Shown in pieces: positions 6,794-14,235 of a DNA stretch of 22,785 bases. A model generated the notes under the pieces. The model was not told where the DNA came from. It ran no database searches and worked only from the letters and a program-made list of their open reading frames with translations. The stretch lies in assembly GCA_045593825.1 (NCBI GenBank), contig JAZNXI010000013.1:1-22785 (forward strand), written 5' to 3'. This DNA is from SIG299 sp045593825. GTDB taxonomy: Bacteria; Bacillota; Clostridia; Lachnospirales; Lachnospiraceae. Position numbers and translations under genes: made by a program. Numbering within the stretch: the stretch's first letter is position 1; the number at the start of each line of letters is the position of its first letter.

Positions 6794-8494
6794 CTACTGT
6801 GCTTTATTTTCGGCTTCCATGCGCCGTCTCTTTTCTTCTACTACAATTGCTTCTGCATGCTCTAAGGCTGCATCAATATTTGGGCGGAAATTCTCCGCAC
6901 CGACTTTATCGACAAATTTAGCTTTTTTCATAACATCATACGGTTGCTTAAGTACATGGGAAAATACTAAAGTAACCTGCTTTTTCTGACAAAGGGTCAG
7001 AAGATTTTCTAAAGCACGGATAGCCGTAATATCCAGAGTGGATACGCTTCTCATGCGGACAATAACCACGCGGGTGGTATCCTTCCACACAATCTGTTCA
7101 ATCAGATTATCTACCGTTGCAAAGAAAATCGGTCCTTCAATTTCATAAACAAGGGTATGCTTTGGAATTGCCTTGTATTCCTGGGTCTGACCGGCATAAG
7201 GAATATCATCCTTTAAGTTGGTCCAACGGCGGATACTGGTTACATTGGTCATACGGCCAAGGAACAGGATGGCAGATAAGAACACACCAACCTCTACCGC
7301 AGTGAGCAAATCAAATATCACACCGGTAAAGAACGTAATAAACAAAACAATAACATCGGATTTTGGAGCATGCTTTACCATATACACGAACTCACGCCAG
7401 TTACTCATATTATAAGCAACAAGAATAAGAATTGCTGCCAGAGTCGGCATCGGAATAAAGCCTGCCAGCGGCATCATACAAAGCAGGATGATGGTTACCA
7501 CTACACTATGTACAATACCGGCAATCGGAGTACGTCCACCGTTTTTGACACTGTTGGACGCTCTGGCCACCGCACCGGCCACAGGAACCGCACCAAACAA
7601 ACCACAGAAGATATTGGCAATACCTTCACCGATTAACTCCTGGTTGGAGTCATGGCGCTCTCCCATAAGACCGTCGGTTACCACACAGGCAAGCAGGGAT
7701 ACAATAGCAATAAGGATTGCCAGGGTAACTGCGGATGGGAATACATCCAGCACCAGCTGCCAGGAAAACTGCGGCAGTTTTGGCATTGGGAAATGGGACG
7801 GCAAATCGCCGTACACGCTCTTAATGGTTGCTACCTCAATCCCCTTGTTTTTTAATAACAGTACCACCGGAGTAGTTACCAGAATGGCCGCCAGGGAATT
7901 TGGCACCTTTGGCAAAAACTTCGGTAATATAACTAATACTACCATAGCAAGCAGGCCTATGGCAAGTGTTGGAACGTCAATGGTATGAATTACTTTTGCA
8001 TAGGCAGCAAATTTATCCAGTACCTTTACCGGAATTGCTCCCATTTCAAGGCCAAAGAAGCCTTTTAACTGCCCGGAGAAAATACCCATGGCAATACCGG
8101 CGGTAAAGCCCAAAGTAATAGTTCTCGGAATATAACGGAGTAATACACCGGCTTTTAAAAGTCCGAGTAAAATCAAAATCACACCCGCAATCATGGATGC
8201 TACTGCAAGTCCTGCCAAACCGAATTCTTCGATAATGGTAAATACGGTCATTACGGTTGCTGCGGTAACACCACCAATGTTTACCTTACTTCCGCCAAAG
8301 GCAGATACGAAAAATCCACCGATAATTGCGGAATACAAGCCCGTTTCCGGAGACATGCCCGAGGAAATGGCCAGTGCCACGGAAAGCGGAAATGCGATGA
8401 TAGCCACCAGGATACCGGCTACGATATCCTTGGTGAGCTGCTTTGTTGTATACCCCTTCATTGCTGTAAAAAGCTTTGGTCCTTTTGTTTTCAT
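6794..8494 (-). CDS. SulP-family inorganic anion transporter with STAS domain
   Basis: The 566-residue protein is of usual length for bacterial SulP. Residues 20-415 hold many hydrophobic segments with SulP hallmarks: AIIAFPLSVALAISSGMSPETGLYSA near the N terminus and GLFGAVPVAGAVARASNSVKNGGRTP (298-323). The C-terminal cytosolic STAS domain covers about 446-548, with LDIT (487-490) at the position of the phosphorylatable Ser/Thr of STAS and anti-sigma antagonist domains. SulP proteins carry sulfate, bicarbonate, C4-dicarboxylates or other anions, usually with H+ or Na+. The substrate cannot be read from the sequence. The gene lies 30 bases downstream of the GH2 gene and 12 bases upstream of the lipoprotein gene, inside one probable operon. 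The ribosome binding site is poorly spaced (GAGG 14-16 bases from ATG 8494). An ATG at codon 12 is an alternative start. Confidence 0.9.
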   Translation of the reverse strand: MKTKGPKLFTAMKGYTTKQLTKDIVAGILVAIIAFPLSVALAISSGMSPETGLYSAIIGGFFVSAFGGSKVNIGGVTAATVMTVFTIIEEFGLAGLAVASMIAGVILILLGLLKAGVLLRYIPRTITLGFTAGIAMGIFSGQLKGFFGLEMGAIPVKVLDKFAAYAKVIHTIDVPTLAIGLLAMVVLVILPKFLPKVPNSLAAILVTTPVVLLLKNKGIEVATIKSVYGDLPSHFPMPKLPQFSWQLVLDVFPSAVTLAILIAIVSLLACVVTDGLMGERHDSNQELIGEGIANIFCGLFGAVPVAGAVARASNSVKNGGRTPIAGIVHSVVVTIILLCMMPLAGFIPMPTLAAILILVAYNMSNWREFVYMVKHAPKSDVIVLFITFFTGVIFDLLTAVEVGVFLSAILFLGRMTNVTSIRRWTNLKDDIPYAGQTQEYKAIPKHTLVYEIEGPIFFATVDNLIEQIVWKDTTRVVIVRMRSVSTLDITAIRALENLLTLCQKKQVTLVFSHVLKQPYDVMKKAKFVDKVGAENFRPNIDAALEHAEAIVVEEKRRRMEAENKAQ

Positions 8495-8524
8495 AACGTT
8501 TTGTTTATCCTCTTTCTTACAAAC

Positions 8525-11500
8525 TTACTGTTCGAACTTAAACCATGCAAAATCAAAATTGCTGCCCGGTAAGAAAATATATTCTACAGTACCGTTACCA
8601 ACCAGTGCTTCGATTTCGAAGGTCTGCTCAGTATATGCATCGGTACCAGGCACCTGAACTACCTGTACGCTGTCACCGGCCTCGGTCTTGAAACGGATCT
8701 GAACCGGGCTCTTCACCAGCGGAGAACGGCTGCAGATAGTAATCTTCTTTGTTCCTTCTGCACCAAAATTCATATTTTCATAACCGATGGTTACGTTGTT
8801 ACCGATTTTTTCGATAGTGTCCCCATTTACAGTAAAGCTGTCCCCATAGAGGAAGTTTCTGTCTGTCATGGCAAGCTTTGCAAAAGCCTTCTCCTGCTTT
8901 TCAAAAACAATGCCCTTTAACTGATACGTATCTCTTGTTGCAATATAAACGGAAGTTACTCCCTTTAATCTCTTGCTGAGTGTATAGGTTTCCGGCTGGA
9001 ATACCATCCACTGGCCCGGCTTGTGGTACACGCCGTCATACAGACAGGTACTGCCTGCCGCGCCCGGCTTGCCTTCCCAAATCTGAATGGTTACCGGATC
9101 GTTGGTATTTGCAAAGATAGGAAGAGTTACCTTGTCGGTACCATAGTCACCGAAATCCATGTGGTCAAAGCCTGCCACACATTCCATGGCGGTACCATCA
9201 TTTCCCATGAAGTTAACGCCATGTTCAATACCTTCTACTACCTTGTCGGTACGGTAATCGAAAAGACCGGCGCTGTTTAATTCGTAAGGGTCGTAAGCCG
9301 CAGCACCGATGCCCTCCGCCACAAATTCGTAGGTGGACTGAACGCTCTCAATTTCACTGCCGTTCATGGCTGCACAGCGGAGACGGAACTCACCGTCGCC
9401 CTCTGCGGTAACAATAGCCTTATTGCCCTCTATCTTCAATGTTACAAAATTTACATCAATACCGGTATCGGTAATTGCCTTCCACTGCAAGTCGTTATAG
9501 GTTGCATTTTCCGGATAAACCTTTGCGGTAACCACTACGGATGGCTTTTCGTCAGAGCCTTCTGCCTTGGTCATATGGCGGCTTCCCTCACAGATGAGTT
9601 CAATTTTACGCACCGGAATTTCTGCTTCGCCCTGAGTAATAGCAGAGCCCTTGGTTCCACCGGAGTACAGGGTCATGTCGGTATTTTCCACTGCGCACGC
9701 TGCACCTTCTACCGCATCTGCTGCCACTGCCTGAATAGTGATAGTCTGAGCCTCCATACCAGGTGTAGTTACAGTCACTTTAATCTCACCGGCAGTCTGC
9801 TTTGTACCAATCATGGCAAGAAGCTTACCGCCGAATAATCTTCTGCTCTTACCCTTGTGCTCATCAAAGTCGGTGCTGTCACCGTTATCAAGACCAACCA
9901 GACGGCCTGCACCCTCAACTTCTACATGCACACGGTTTCTTGCATTTTCTACCGGATAACCGTCTTTATCAAAAGCAGAAATAACCACGAATGCCATATC
10001 GGCACCGTCTGCCTTTACGGTATCGCACTCCGCTTTAACCTCTAAACGTACGGCATCGGTAAAGGAGTGCTTTTCTTCTGTAGCAATTACTTCACCTGCG
10101 GCGTTATAGCCTACCGCCTTGATGCAGCCTTTTTCGTAAGGAACCTGCCAGCAGCGGGTAATGGTCTTGTCATTTTCAAAATCGGTATGCTGCATACCAA
10201 GGCTTCTGCCGTTCACAAACAGTTCTACATCAGCCACATTGGATGCAACCTGTACATCAATGATCTGGCCTTCGTTGAAGTCCCAGTAAGGGAACAGATG
10301 CACAAACGGTGCTGCTTCCTTATCCCACATAGACTTAAAAATGTAGAAGGAATCCTTAGGGAAGCCTGCGGTATCAATCTGACCAAAGTAACAGTTCTTT
10401 GTCTGATACGGCGTCGGCTCACCAATGTAGTCAAAACCGGTCCAGATAAACTGGCCCAGGGAATACTTTGCATCTCTGTCATCGGTAATGCAGGCGTCAT
10501 AAGTTTTTGCGCCCCAACCGGTGATGGTATTTCCAAGAGCAGAGCAATGCTCGTCGGAATCGGATAAGATGTGCTTATCCTTAGGGAAATGGTAAATACC
10601 GCGGCTTGCCAGCACAGATGCGGTTTCACTGCCGTAAATTACCCAGTGAGGATTCTTTGCATGGTGCTCATCGTACAGGTATTCTGCATAGTTGTAGCCC
10701 TGTAATTCCAGCTCATTTGCACAGCCCTGGGCGCAGTCCCACTTCATGAAGTTGGAGCCATGGGTAATTGGTACATGGCGCTTAGGATCATTCTTAATAA
10801 CAGCGTCACGAAGATTTCTTGTAATTTCCTGACCGCGGTTTTCTCTCATGGTATCCGGAATTTCATTACCGATACTCCACATAATTAAGGAGGCATGGTT
10901 TCTGTCGCGGCGTACCCAGGATGCCACATCCTTCTGGTACCAATCGTTAAAGTAACGGCCGTAGTCGTACTCTGTCTTTGGACTTTCCCACATATCAAAG
11001 GCTTCGGAATCTACCAAGAAGCCCAACTCGTCGCAAAGCTCCATCAGTTCCTTTGCCGGCATGTTATGGGAAGTACGGACTGCATTTACACCCATTTCAC
11101 GAAGCTTAAGAAGCTTACGGCGCATTGCTGCAGTATTAAACGCAGAACCAAGGGCACCCAGGTCGTGATGCTCACATACACCATTGATTTTAACGTTTCT
11201 GCCGTTGATGAAGAAGCCCTTGTCCTTGTTAAATTCTAAGGTTCTGAAACCGATCTTCTGTTCTTCTGTTTCTAAAAGTCTGCCATTTAACCAAAGCTCG
11301 GTTACAAGATTATATAAATTGCCCTGTGCAATATCCCAAAGCTTTGGATTTTCTACGGTAAATACCTGAGAGCATACCGGAGTGGTTGCAATGGCGAAAT
11401 CTGCCACAGACTCTGTAACCGGATTACCTTCTGCATCATAGAGCTTCTGCTTTAAGGTAGCATTACTTGCAGAGCAGCCGGCACACTGTTCACACTTTGC

Positions 11501-12019
11501 TGCAAGTTCGGTATCCACTTCCACTCTCCAGGTTGTGTCGTTTTCTTTTACTTCGGTAACATAAATACCGTCGGAAACAAGGTGCAGATTATTCTTTGTT
11601 TTAAACCATACGTTACGGAAAATACCTGCACCGGAATACCAGCGGGTATTTAAGTAGCGGTATACCACACGTACAGCCACCTGGTTTTTACCTAACTGCA
11701 CGTAATCGGTAATATCTGCTTCAAACATGGAATAACCATACTTCCACTCGAAAGCCTCATGACCGTTTACATACACGGTAACATCCATATAAACGCCATC
11801 AAAACGCAGGGCATAATGACCCTTCATTTCATCTAAGGTAAATTCCTTTTTATACCAGCCGATACTGTCACGATATAAATCATGGGTGTTATAAATCATC
11901 CAGTCGTGTGGAATATCCACCGGCTTCCACTGTGCAGTTGCAGGGAAGATATAAGAATCCTCTTCTACCGGAAGCTCCACAAAGCTCCAGCCGTTATTCC
12001 ATAACAATTTTTCCGCCAT
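8525..12019 (-). CDS. glycoside hydrolase family 2 beta-galactosidase-like enzyme (multidomain)
   Basis: The 1164-residue protein has the full GH2 layout: sugar-binding domain at about 1-140, Ig-like domain about 145-260, and TIM barrel about 262-565. The acid/base is predicted as E386 in WSIGNE (381-386) and the nucleophile as E465 in YGSE (462-465). WGW, HDW and DSIGWYKK motifs match the GH2 group that carries DUF4982. Residues 575-650 (PYWDFNEGQ...ELFVNGRSLG) fit DUF4982, and about 655-765 fit the GH2 C-terminal Ig-like domain. About 800-905 look like another Ig-like module, and 905-1040 and 1045-1164 resemble two CBM6-like beta-sandwich modules. No signal peptide is present (MAEKLLWNNG), so it should act in the cytosol on an imported galactoside or related glycoside. 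The ATG at 12019 has AAAGGAA four to five bases upstream. It is the first gene of the operon, and its promoter region carries several dyads. Confidence 0.9.
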   Translation of the reverse strand: MAEKLLWNNGWSFVELPVEEDSYIFPATAQWKPVDIPHDWMIYNTHDLYRDSIGWYKKEFTLDEMKGHYALRFDGVYMDVTVYVNGHEAFEWKYGYSMFEADITDYVQLGKNQVAVRVVYRYLNTRWYSGAGIFRNVWFKTKNNLHLVSDGIYVTEVKENDTTWRVEVDTELAAKCEQCAGCSASNATLKQKLYDAEGNPVTESVADFAIATTPVCSQVFTVENPKLWDIAQGNLYNLVTELWLNGRLLETEEQKIGFRTLEFNKDKGFFINGRNVKINGVCEHHDLGALGSAFNTAAMRRKLLKLREMGVNAVRTSHNMPAKELMELCDELGFLVDSEAFDMWESPKTEYDYGRYFNDWYQKDVASWVRRDRNHASLIMWSIGNEIPDTMRENRGQEITRNLRDAVIKNDPKRHVPITHGSNFMKWDCAQGCANELELQGYNYAEYLYDEHHAKNPHWVIYGSETASVLASRGIYHFPKDKHILSDSDEHCSALGNTITGWGAKTYDACITDDRDAKYSLGQFIWTGFDYIGEPTPYQTKNCYFGQIDTAGFPKDSFYIFKSMWDKEAAPFVHLFPYWDFNEGQIIDVQVASNVADVELFVNGRSLGMQHTDFENDKTITRCWQVPYEKGCIKAVGYNAAGEVIATEEKHSFTDAVRLEVKAECDTVKADGADMAFVVISAFDKDGYPVENARNRVHVEVEGAGRLVGLDNGDSTDFDEHKGKSRRLFGGKLLAMIGTKQTAGEIKVTVTTPGMEAQTITIQAVAADAVEGAACAVENTDMTLYSGGTKGSAITQGEAEIPVRKIELICEGSRHMTKAEGSDEKPSVVVTAKVYPENATYNDLQWKAITDTGIDVNFVTLKIEGNKAIVTAEGDGEFRLRCAAMNGSEIESVQSTYEFVAEGIGAAAYDPYELNSAGLFDYRTDKVVEGIEHGVNFMGNDGTAMECVAGFDHMDFGDYGTDKVTLPIFANTNDPVTIQIWEGKPGAAGSTCLYDGVYHKPGQWMVFQPETYTLSKRLKGVTSVYIATRDTYQLKGIVFEKQEKAFAKLAMTDRNFLYGDSFTVNGDTIEKIGNNVTIGYENMNFGAEGTKKITICSRSPLVKSPVQIRFKTEAGDSVQVVQVPGTDAYTEQTFEIEALVGNGTVEYIFLPGSNFDFAWFKFEQ

Positions 12020-12050
12020 TGTTCCTTTGCTCCTTTTTTCTCATCTTTCT

Positions 12051-12066
12051 AATGCCCATTGGCATT
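12051..12066. promoter_or_regulatory. inverted repeat just downstream of the GH2 promoter (putative operator)
   Basis: AATGCC-CATT-GGCATT is a perfect 6-bp dyad at about +4 to +19 of the predicted transcript, a position where a repressor would block transcription. Confidence 0.5.
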
Positions 12067-12075
12067 CTTATCCCT

Positions 12076-12104
12076 ATTGTACACGCTTTCTGCTATACTT
12101 TCAA
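12076..12104 (-). promoter_or_regulatory. sigma-A-type promoter of the GH2-SulP operon
   Basis: On the - strand TTGAAA (12099-12104) and TACAAT (12076-12081) are separated by 17 bases. The start is near 12069, about 50 bases before the GH2 start codon. Confidence 0.75.
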
Positions 12105-12109
12105 GTATA
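12094..12109. promoter_or_regulatory. inverted repeat over the -35 box of the GH2 promoter (putative operator)
   Basis: TATACTT-TC-AAGTATA is a perfect 7-bp dyad that covers the -35 hexamer. It would be a natural site for a dimeric regulator. Confidence 0.5.
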
Positions 12110-12124
12110 AAATAAGAATTTTGA

Positions 12125-12149
12125 TTTAAAACAACAAAAATGTTTTAAA
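12125..12149. promoter_or_regulatory. A/T-rich inverted repeat upstream of the GH2 promoter
   Basis: TTTAAAACA and TGTTTTAAA form a perfect 9-bp dyad with a 7-base spacer, about 55-80 bases upstream of the predicted start. It could be an activator site, or simply A/T-rich sequence behind the terminator at 12152-12198. Confidence 0.35.
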
Positions 12150-12151
12150 GT

Positions 12152-12198
12152 AAAAAAATTGCTTTTGTTGCGCATCTTTCACACAACAAAAGCAATTT
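12152..12198 (-). terminator. terminator of the diguanylate cyclase gene
   Basis: A perfect 15-bp stem (12156-12170 with 12184-12198, AAATTGCTTTTGTTG and its complement) has a 13-base loop. On the - strand it is followed by a run of T's (12152-12158). It lies 12 bases after the stop codon. Confidence 0.92.
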
Positions 12199-12209
12199 AC
12201 TGTTACCAC

Positions 12210-13847
12210 TTATTTTACCATGATATAATAGGTGTTTTTACCATTGCCCTTGGCCTGATACATGGCCTCATCGGCTTCCTGAATTAACTTACGGTAGTCC
12301 GTTTTTCCGGCACGTTCAATCACAATACCGATACTGCAAGGAATCGGCATGCGCTCACCGGTTACACCGTTGATAACACCGTTTTGCAGTTTGCGGGTTA
12401 AACGTTCCATGGTCTGCGCTACAATTTCGCGGCCGTCGGTTTCCATACAGAATACAAATTCGTCGCCGCCGTTTCTGCCCACAGAACCCGGAATCATTTC
12501 ACGCAAGGTATGGGCAACATATTTAATGACATGGTCACCTTCCGCATGACCGTAATTTGTATTGTAGTCACGGAAGTCATCAATATCTACGAAACCAACA
12601 GCGATTTTACCTTCTCTTGGTTCGATTTCTTCTGCAATCTGCTGTACCCTTGCTGCAATGGCTCTCTTATTCAGCACTCCGGTCATTGGGTCCTTTTCGG
12701 CCTTCTTTTCCAGAGATTTTTGTTCTTCTTTTTCCTGCATCTGCAATTCCATGACACACTGGAGCAGGCGGTTTACCTCATGCTGCAGCTGACCCATTTC
12801 ATCGTCGGTGCCCGGCTCCAAACGGATGGAATAGTCCTTGGTCTGCTGGACTCTTTGCAGAACGTCTCTGATTTCCTCCATTGGTTGAACGGTTTTTACC
12901 GTGATATAATGGTTCATTACCTGCATCAATAAAAAGCTTACCGCTAAAACTGCAATAAACAGTACACTATAAGAAATACCTACACTCTTGTAGCTGTCAA
13001 TATTGGCGGAAATACGGATGCTCCAGTCGGAATATTGTAAACCGGAATATACCGCAAGATATTTTTCCTTTCCTACGGAATAATTTACCGCACCTTCTTT
13101 CGTGTAACCACGTTTGATTCTTTCATTTTCGATTTTCTGGTCGTGCTTTTCCTGCAGATTAACAAAATTATCTGCATTTTCTCCTTCACCACCAATGGTC
13201 ACTACAGCGCCGTTTCCGTCTTTAATAACCATGATGCCGTTATCCCAGAATACATTACCCTCGTGATACCGGTCAAAATAATCGATTCTGATTTCTTCTG
13301 CCAGATATCCGATGAGTTCTCCACGATAATAGATTCCGATATACGCAAGCACCGCCTGTATTTTTTCTCTGGCCGCTTGACGGTTATAAATATTACCGAT
13401 ATAAAAATCACCTTTTAAAAACTTTGCAGAAGCAATACCAAGACCACTGTCGGCACCCACCTCATAGTCTTCACTGGCAGCTACCGTTTTGAAATTTTTA
13501 TCCGTAATAACCATGGACTGGATATACGGCTGATGCAGCATTCTTTCCTGCAAAATTTCTTCCAAATGTTTTCTGGCAGATGCATCGGAGCTTTCTGCCT
13601 GTCCCAGACTAACCAATACTTCCTGCTGAAGGAAGGAATAATTTGACACGATTTCCATGTCCTGCTTAACTTTCTCGAAAAAGTTTTCTATATTATCAAT
13701 CTGGGATTCACTGACGCCCAATAAATTTTCTTCAATAATATTTTCTGCATTTTTATTATTCTGGTACAGCATAATAAAACCGCATAATAACAACGGTACC
13801 AATGTAATGGATAATAGAATGCCGTATAAACGGTCCCGTAATCTCAT
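12210..13847 (-). CDS. membrane-bound diguanylate cyclase (extracellular sensor, HAMP, GGDEF)
   Basis: The 545-residue protein has a first membrane helix at about 8-28, an extracellular region at 30-285 that looks like a double Cache-type sensor, and a second helix at about 289-312. A HAMP-like segment (313-365, PMEEIRDVLQRVQQTKDYSIRL) and a short charged coiled coil (366-385) lead to a GGDEF domain at about 386-545. The active-site motif is intact (NGGDEF, with GGDEF at 460-464), as are DPMTGVLNKRA, VDIDDF and the C-terminal YQAKGNGKN, so synthesis of cyclic di-GMP from two GTP is expected. The usual inhibitory RxxD site nine residues before GGDEF is absent (MIPG instead), so classical product inhibition is unlikely. 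The ATG at 13847 follows GGGGGAAAG. The gene has its own promoter and terminator. The ligand is unknown. Confidence 0.92.
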   Translation of the reverse strand: MRLRDRLYGILLSITLVPLLLCGFIMLYQNNKNAENIIEENLLGVSESQIDNIENFFEKVKQDMEIVSNYSFLQQEVLVSLGQAESSDASARKHLEEILQERMLHQPYIQSMVITDKNFKTVAASEDYEVGADSGLGIASAKFLKGDFYIGNIYNRQAAREKIQAVLAYIGIYYRGELIGYLAEEIRIDYFDRYHEGNVFWDNGIMVIKDGNGAVVTIGGEGENADNFVNLQEKHDQKIENERIKRGYTKEGAVNYSVGKEKYLAVYSGLQYSDWSIRISANIDSYKSVGISYSVLFIAVLAVSFLLMQVMNHYITVKTVQPMEEIRDVLQRVQQTKDYSIRLEPGTDDEMGQLQHEVNRLLQCVMELQMQEKEEQKSLEKKAEKDPMTGVLNKRAIAARVQQIAEEIEPREGKIAVGFVDIDDFRDYNTNYGHAEGDHVIKYVAHTLREMIPGSVGRNGGDEFVFCMETDGREIVAQTMERLTRKLQNGVINGVTGERMPIPCSIGIVIERAGKTDYRKLIQEADEAMYQAKGNGKNTYYIMVK

Positions 13848-13913
13848 ATCAGCTTTCCCCCTTTTCTGATATATTCACATACGTATAATACGAACATAAT
13901 AACACTATTTTAT

Positions 13914-13942
13914 ATCATAAACGATTTTTCTCTCTCTTTCAA
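13914..13942 (-). promoter_or_regulatory. sigma-A-type promoter of the diguanylate cyclase gene
   Basis: On the - strand TTGAAA (13937-13942) and TATGAT (13914-13919) are separated by 17 bases, giving a leader of about 60 bases. Confidence 0.65.
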
Positions 13943-13954
13943 GTTTTTTTCGAC

Positions 13955-14003
13955 AAAAAAACCTGTTAAGTTACGTAATCGTTTTCGTAATCTTAACAGG
14001 TTT
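13955..14003 (-). terminator. terminator of the copA gene and its operon
   Basis: AAACCTGTTAAG (13959-13970) pairs perfectly with CTTAACAGGTTT (13992-14003), with further inner pairing TTACG/CGTAA. On the - strand it is followed by T's (13955-13960). It lies 22 bases past the stop at 14026. Confidence 0.88.
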
Positions 14004-14025
14004 CGCTTTTTGCTTATACTATGTC

Positions 14026-14235
14026 TTATTCCACAGAAAGAACCTTGTAATCCTGGTCCTCTACCGTCTTTGTCAACACTTCGTTGGATACCTCAGAGCT
14101 TAAGGTTACCACTGCGGTTCCGTTTTCATGGCTTACCAGGGCTGTAATAACTTCCGGCAGAGCCTCCAGACACTTTTTCACTCTTGCTTCGCAATGTCCG
14201 CACATCATTCCTTCAATTTTTAATGTTTTTTCCAT
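14026..14235 (-). CDS. internal in-frame start for a CopZ-like copper chaperone inside copA
   Basis: Within the copA reading frame, codon 784 is an ATG preceded by a perfect AAGGAGG (14244-14250) with eight bases of spacing, better than the signal of copA itself. Starting here gives a free 69-residue protein (MEKTLKIEGMMCGHCEARVKK...) that is a complete heavy-metal-associated domain of CopZ size, with the GMMCGHC copper-binding motif (two cysteines). CopZ chaperones carry Cu(I) in the cytosol and hand it to CopA. The layout suggests that both the fused C-terminal domain and a free chaperone are made. This is an inference from the sequence. The SD-like string could also be chance coding of KEEK. 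Confidence 0.5.
   Translation of the reverse strand: MEKTLKIEGMMCGHCEARVKKCLEALPEVITALVSHENGTAVVTLSSEVSNEVLTKTVEDQDYKVLSVE

Noticed and set aside
6287..6989. Overlapping + strand frames rich in Arg/Trp or Val/Gly
   Set aside because: They mirror the Thr/Pro-rich lipoprotein repeat and run into the SulP gene. No start signals or family features are seen.
6794..12019. A sulfated-galactan utilisation locus (GH2 plus SulP as sulfate transporter)
   Set aside because: No sulfatase, sulfatase-maturing enzyme, glycan-binding lipoprotein or sugar importer is present, so the idea rests on proximity alone.
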